Assembly (NCBI GenBank): GCA_036389695.1
Contig: DASVWG010000209.1
Coordinates: 1-17,280 of the forward strand
From: JALZHR01 sp036389695
Lineage (GTDB): Bacteria > Acidobacteriota > Blastocatellia > Pyrinomonadales > Pyrinomonadaceae
Direction of reading: 5' to 3'
DNA: 17,280 nucleotides
Shown: positions 14,591 to 17,280 of the stretch, piece by piece
Layout: each line of letters starts with the position of its first letter
Position numbering within the stretch: position 1 is the stretch's first letter
Notes under the pieces: model-generated
Told to the model about the DNA's origin: nothing
Seen by the model: the letters and a program-made list of their open reading frames with translations, nothing else
The model's database searches: none
Made by a program: the position numbers and the translations under genes

Positions 14591-16804
14591 ATGGTTCGCA
14601 TCGAGAACATTATCGGCAAAGTCGAGCAGAATCATCCGCAGGCTGATGTGGAGGTGATTCGCCGCGCTTATTTGTTCTCGGCGCTGCATCATCGCGGGCA
14701 AAAGCGCGCTTCGGGCGAGCCTTATCTCGTTCATCCGCTGGCGGTTGCCGATTTACTGGCGGATATGCGGCTCGATGAAGTCTCGGTTTCGACCGGACTT
14801 CTGCACGACGTGGTCGAAGACACTCTGGTTGACCTCGATACGCTCCGCACTTCGTTCGGCGATGAAATCACCAAACTGGTCGACGGGCTGACGAAAATCG
14901 CCCATATCAGCAGTCTTTCCAAAGAAGACCAGCAAGCCGAAAACGTGCGCAAGATGGTTCTGGCGATGATAACGGACGTTCGCGTCGTGCTTATCAAGCT
15001 CGCCGACCGCCTGCATAATATGCGCACGATGGAGTTTCTGAAGCCGGAAAAACGCGCGCGGATTTCGCAGGAAACTCTGGATATTTACGCGCCCATCGCG
15101 CATCGTCTCGGAATGGGTAAAATGCGCAGCGAGCTCGAAGATTTAGCGTTTCAGAATCTTTACCCCGAAGATTACAAAAAACTTTCGGCGGAAGTCGAAG
15201 CCCGCCGTCCCGAGCTTGAAGCGATGCTCGAAAAAATCACCGGGACGATTAAAGAAAAGCTGGCGGAAAACGAAGTTCCGTTTGTCGCCGTGCAGGGGCG
15301 CGTCAAACGCCTGTATTCGCTCTGGAAAAAGCTGAAAAAACGCAAGCTCGCCATCGAGCAGGTTTATGATTTAATCGCCGCCCGCATCATCACCGACAAC
15401 GATAAAAAGGATTGTTACATCGCCTTAAGCGTCATTCACGACATCTGGACGCCGGTTCCCGAACGCTTCAAGGATTGGATTGCGATTCCGCGCGATAACC
15501 TCTATCAATCGCTGCACACGTCCGTTATCGGCGAAGGCGGACACGCTTTCGAAGTCCAGATTCGCACCGAAGAAATGCACCAGGTTGCCGAAGAAGGCGT
15601 CGCGGCGCACTGGAAATACAAAGAGAAAAAGCTCGGCAAACACGACGACGACCAGAATCTGGATGAGCTTCGGAAAACGGTCGAAAAGCTTCTTTTGCCG
15701 CTCGTCGAGGAAACGACCGATTTAAAAGATTCGCAGGATTTTATCGAATCTTTAAAACTGGATTTGTATCCGAAAGACGTCTACGCCTTTACGCCGATGG
15801 GCAAAGTCATACAGCTGCCGCGCGGCGCGACGCCGATTGATTTCGCCTACGCGATTCACTCGGAAGTCGGCGACACCTGCACCGGCGCGAAAATCGGCGG
15901 ACGCATCGTGCCTCTGAAAACCGAGATTCAAAACGGCGACGTCATAGAGATTTTAAGAACTCCCGGCTCGCATCCTTCGCGCGACTGGCTGAATTACGTC
16001 GCCACGTCCAGAGCCAAAAATCGCATACGCCACTGGATTGCCGAGCAGCAGCGCGCCGAATCAATCGAAATCGGTCGCAAGCTGCTTTCGACCGAAGCGG
16101 AAAAATTTCGCCTGACCGTGAAAAAAGTGCTCGCCGACGAGGAAAATCTGAAACGCATCGCCAATGAATACGGCTTGGGCAGAATCGAAGATTTGCTGGC
16201 TTCCATCGGTTACGGCAAAACCTTGCCGCGCAACGTTTTAGCCAAATATCTGGGCGCGGAAAAATTTGCCGAGCTCGACCCGGAGAAAAAGAAGGAAACG
16301 ACGTTTCAATCCGGCGTCAAAGCCGTCAAAAAACTTATCGGGCTTGGTGAAGACGCGATTATCGTCAAAGGCGTGGACAATCTTCTGGTGACGCGCGCGC
16401 GTTGCTGCAACCCGCTGCGCGGCGAAGAAATCGTCGGCTACATCTCGCTCGGCAAAGGCATCGTCGTCCACAACAAGCGCTGCAAAAACGTGCAGGCTTT
16501 GATGGTCAATAAAGACCGCATCGTCGAGGTCGAATGGGCGAAAAGCGACGATAAACAAATTCAAGCCGTGCGCCTTCTGGCGACGACCGAAAACCGCACC
16601 GGAATGCTCGCCGGAATCACCAACGCGATTGCCGAAATCAAAACCGGCATCCGCGACGCCAGCGCGCGCGTCGACCGCGACAATCAAGGCTTAATCGAAG
16701 TAACCATTGAAGTTTTCGACAAAAAACATCTCGATAAAGTCACCACCGCCATCAAAAACGTTTCGGGCGTGATTGATGTCGAGCGCGTCAATGATTTAGC
16801 TTGA
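14591..16804 (+). CDS. rel: Bifunctional (p)ppGpp synthetase/hydrolase Rel (RelA/SpoT family)
   Basis: Rel makes and destroys the alarmone (p)ppGpp in the stringent response. The 737-residue length fits the long RSH family. The N-terminal HD hydrolase domain is intact: His48 in YLVHPL, His72-Asp73 and Glu76-Asp77 in LLHDVVEDT, and KLADRLHNMRT at 136-146. The synthetase domain (about 235-345) has the RxKD motif of bifunctional enzymes (Arg292-Phe-Lys294-Asp295), NLYQSLHT at 303-310 (Leu where Gly is common) and EVQIRTEEMHQVAEEGVAAHW. Then come a TGS domain (about 397-458), a helical region, a Cys-containing zinc-finger-like domain (RCCNPLRGEE at 604-613) and a C-terminal ACT domain (about 655-737). 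Both activities are therefore predicted. The start lacks a Shine-Dalgarno sequence and directly follows a repeat arm. Confidence 0.96.
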   Translation: MVRIENIIGKVEQNHPQADVEVIRRAYLFSALHHRGQKRASGEPYLVHPLAVADLLADMRLDEVSVSTGLLHDVVEDTLVDLDTLRTSFGDEITKLVDGLTKIAHISSLSKEDQQAENVRKMVLAMITDVRVVLIKLADRLHNMRTMEFLKPEKRARISQETLDIYAPIAHRLGMGKMRSELEDLAFQNLYPEDYKKLSAEVEARRPELEAMLEKITGTIKEKLAENEVPFVAVQGRVKRLYSLWKKLKKRKLAIEQVYDLIAARIITDNDKKDCYIALSVIHDIWTPVPERFKDWIAIPRDNLYQSLHTSVIGEGGHAFEVQIRTEEMHQVAEEGVAAHWKYKEKKLGKHDDDQNLDELRKTVEKLLLPLVEETTDLKDSQDFIESLKLDLYPKDVYAFTPMGKVIQLPRGATPIDFAYAIHSEVGDTCTGAKIGGRIVPLKTEIQNGDVIEILRTPGSHPSRDWLNYVATSRAKNRIRHWIAEQQRAESIEIGRKLLSTEAEKFRLTVKKVLADEENLKRIANEYGLGRIEDLLASIGYGKTLPRNVLAKYLGAEKFAELDPEKKKETTFQSGVKAVKKLIGLGEDAIIVKGVDNLLVTRARCCNPLRGEEIVGYISLGKGIVVHNKRCKNVQALMVNKDRIVEVEWAKSDDKQIQAVRLLATTENRTGMLAGITNAIAEIKTGIRDASARVDRDNQGLIEVTIEVFDKKHLDKVTTAIKNVSGVIDVERVNDLA

Positions 16805-16857
16805 ATTCAATGAATTAAAAGTAAATAAACAATGTATTCAAGGCTTTTCAATCATTA

Positions 16858-17019
16858 TTACCATTCGTGATTCTCATTTTGATTACATTTGTGGCGTTCG
16901 CCACCGTGCTGACTATTGAGTCGTCTGCAATGTCCGCTACAATAAGGGCAAGGTTCTCCGCAGTGAACAGAGCTAAGCTCGCTGGCAGAGGTTGATGTAT
17001 TTTCAGATTTTTCCTGCAT
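16858..17019 (-). CDS. Small Cys/His-rich protein (53 residues), putative metal binder
   Basis: No named family is recognised. The 53-residue product has a Ser/Thr-rich start and then a dense cluster of potential metal ligands: His19, Cys20, Cys24, Cys27, His30 and Cys31 in HCGEPCPYCSGHCRR, followed by His38, His43, Cys45 and His51. The C-x3-C-x2-C-x3-C spacing with interleaved His suggests a zinc or other metal site, or a redox peptide. Support for a real gene is strong for its size: an exact AAGGAG (complement of 17026-17031) six bases before the ATG, a good promoter (17050-17078) and a palindrome at the transcription start. It converges on rel, 53 bases away, with no clear terminator between. 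A longer open frame over the same bases in another phase lacks these signals. Confidence 0.75.
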   Translation of the reverse strand: MQEKSENTSTSASELSSVHCGEPCPYCSGHCRRLNSQHGGERHKCNQNENHEW

Positions 17020-17033
17020 AATTTTCTCCTTAG

Positions 17034-17054
17034 AGTATTTTTGCGAAAAATACT
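17034..17054. promoter_or_regulatory. Operator-like palindrome at the start of the small Cys/His gene
   Basis: AGTATTTTT (17034-17042) and AAAAATACT (17046-17054) are perfect 9-bp inverted arms around GCG. The site overlaps the -10 element and the predicted transcription start near 17043, as a repressor operator would. In RNA most of it would be transcribed only in part, so a DNA-level role is more likely than a hairpin. Confidence 0.5.
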
Positions 17055-17078
17055 AACAATTTCATCTGCATAGGTCAA
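17050..17078 (-). promoter_or_regulatory. Promoter of the small Cys/His gene
   Basis: On the minus strand TTGACC (17078-17073, five of six) and TAGTAT (17055-17050, four of six) are exactly 17 bases apart, followed by a leader of about 24 bases with AAGGAG. The good fit of all parts supports the gene. Confidence 0.6.
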
Positions 17079-17117
17079 TGTTTGTTAAAAATCGGTAGTG
17101 TCCTAATAGAGTGTTGC

Positions 17118-17159
17118 CGGAAAAAATAGCCACGTCCTGCAGGACGTGGTCGGAAAAAA
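17118..17159. repeat. 20-bp perfect palindrome flanked by 9-bp direct repeats
   Basis: CCACGTCCTGCAGGACGTGG (17130-17149) is a perfect palindrome. It is bordered by the same nonamer, CGGAAAAAA, at 17118-17126 and 17151-17159, which looks like a target duplication around a 24-base insertion. Its ACGTCCT core recurs in the arms of the next inverted repeat. Confidence 0.7.
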
Positions 17160-17169
17160 CGAATCAATA

Positions 17170-17243
17170 AAAGGGCGTTTCAACGTCCTTCCCAGACAAT
17201 GAATTGGCTCAAGCCAAAGAAAAAGGACGTTGAAACGCCCTTT
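17170..17243. repeat. Perfect 21-bp inverted repeat near the window end
   Basis: Bases 17170-17190 (AAAGGGCGTTTCAACGTCCT plus T) and 17223-17243 are exact reverse complements, around a 32-base loop with its own small stem TTGGC/GCCAA (17204-17217). It could serve as terminator for a minus-strand gene entering from the right. Bases 17080-17117 before it show nothing recognisable. Confidence 0.9.
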
Positions 17244-17256
17244 CGATATTTATCCC

Positions 17257-17280
17257 TCATTTGACCACGCCGTAAACGAC
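17257..17280 (-). CDS. Possible 3' end of a minus-strand gene (partial)
   Basis: Read on the minus strand the last bases give VVYGVVK followed by TGA (17259-17257), and a strong inverted repeat lies just downstream, as at a gene end. Seven codons are far too few to judge, so this is a suggestion from context only. Confidence 0.2.
   Translation of the reverse strand, partial: VVYGVVK

Noticed and set aside
15488..15520. Defective Rel synthetase because NLYQSLHT has Leu instead of Gly
   Set aside because: The RxKD, EVQIRT and AAHW motifs are intact, and a hydrophobic residue at this position is, as far as I recall, found in other long RSH enzymes.
16848..17078. 76-codon minus-strand frame at the window end
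   Set aside because: It overlaps the 53-codon Cys/His gene in another phase. Its ATG lies within the predicted promoter, and it has no Shine-Dalgarno sequence or recognisable motif.
17085..17120. Terminal end of an insertion sequence (GGTAGTGTCCTAATAGAG)
   Set aside because: It resembles some IS ends, but there is no opposing end, transposase or clear duplication in the window.

Overview
The window is a bacterial chromosome segment of moderate GC content, mostly housekeeping and envelope genes. Gene content and order (tgt-yajC-secD-secF, then tonB-exbB-exbD-exbD-lipoprotein, then a bifunctional rel), together with abundant palindromic repeats, suggest an uncultured member of the Acidobacteriota, perhaps Blastocatellia/Pyrinomonadales. 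That placement is inference: there is no rRNA gene here to test it. There is no tRNA, CRISPR array, complete insertion sequence or prophage gene.

Layout. 1-1710: a secreted Gln/Arg-rich low-complexity protein with an Asp-rich tail, a terminator and a 117-bp inverted-repeat element. 1718-2239 (minus): a DinB-fold protein. 2324-3694: the ribosome-assembly GTPase Der. 3834-5294: a membrane MauE-like domain fused to two thioredoxin domains. 5472-10138: tgt, yajC, secD and secF, i.e. queuosine tRNA modification plus the SecDF-YajC accessory complex of the Sec translocon. 10256-14408: a promoter, a long structured leader, then tonB, exbB, two exbD genes and a TPR lipoprotein, forming an energy-transducing system that couples the inner-membrane proton gradient to outer-membrane transport. 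14591-16804: Rel, the (p)ppGpp synthetase/hydrolase. 16858-17019 (minus): a 53-residue Cys/His-rich small protein with its own promoter, operator-like palindrome and Shine-Dalgarno sequence. The last bases may be the 3' end of another minus-strand gene.

The most striking feature is not a gene. Nearly every longer gap contains a large inverted repeat with arms of about 20-51 bases, and the arm sequence differs at each site. Examples lie at 1594-1710, 3701-3795, 5319-5461, 8929-9028, 11398-11481, 13328-13430, 14512-14583 and 17170-17243. Two are built of tandem heptamers (GGCAAAA and GTCCTTN). One perfect 29-bp inverted repeat (6041-6155) lies in frame inside tgt and adds about 45 residues to the enzyme, like the protein-coding palindromic elements known from Rickettsia. 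Several elements end within 8-13 bases of the next start codon.

Translation signals fall into two classes. The envelope genes (Gln-rich protein, tonB, exbB, both exbD, lipoprotein), dinB and the small Cys/His protein have clear Shine-Dalgarno sequences. der, the MauE-thioredoxin gene, tgt, yajC, secD and rel have none, and three of these have a -10-like hexamer nine bases before the ATG, as expected of leaderless transcripts.
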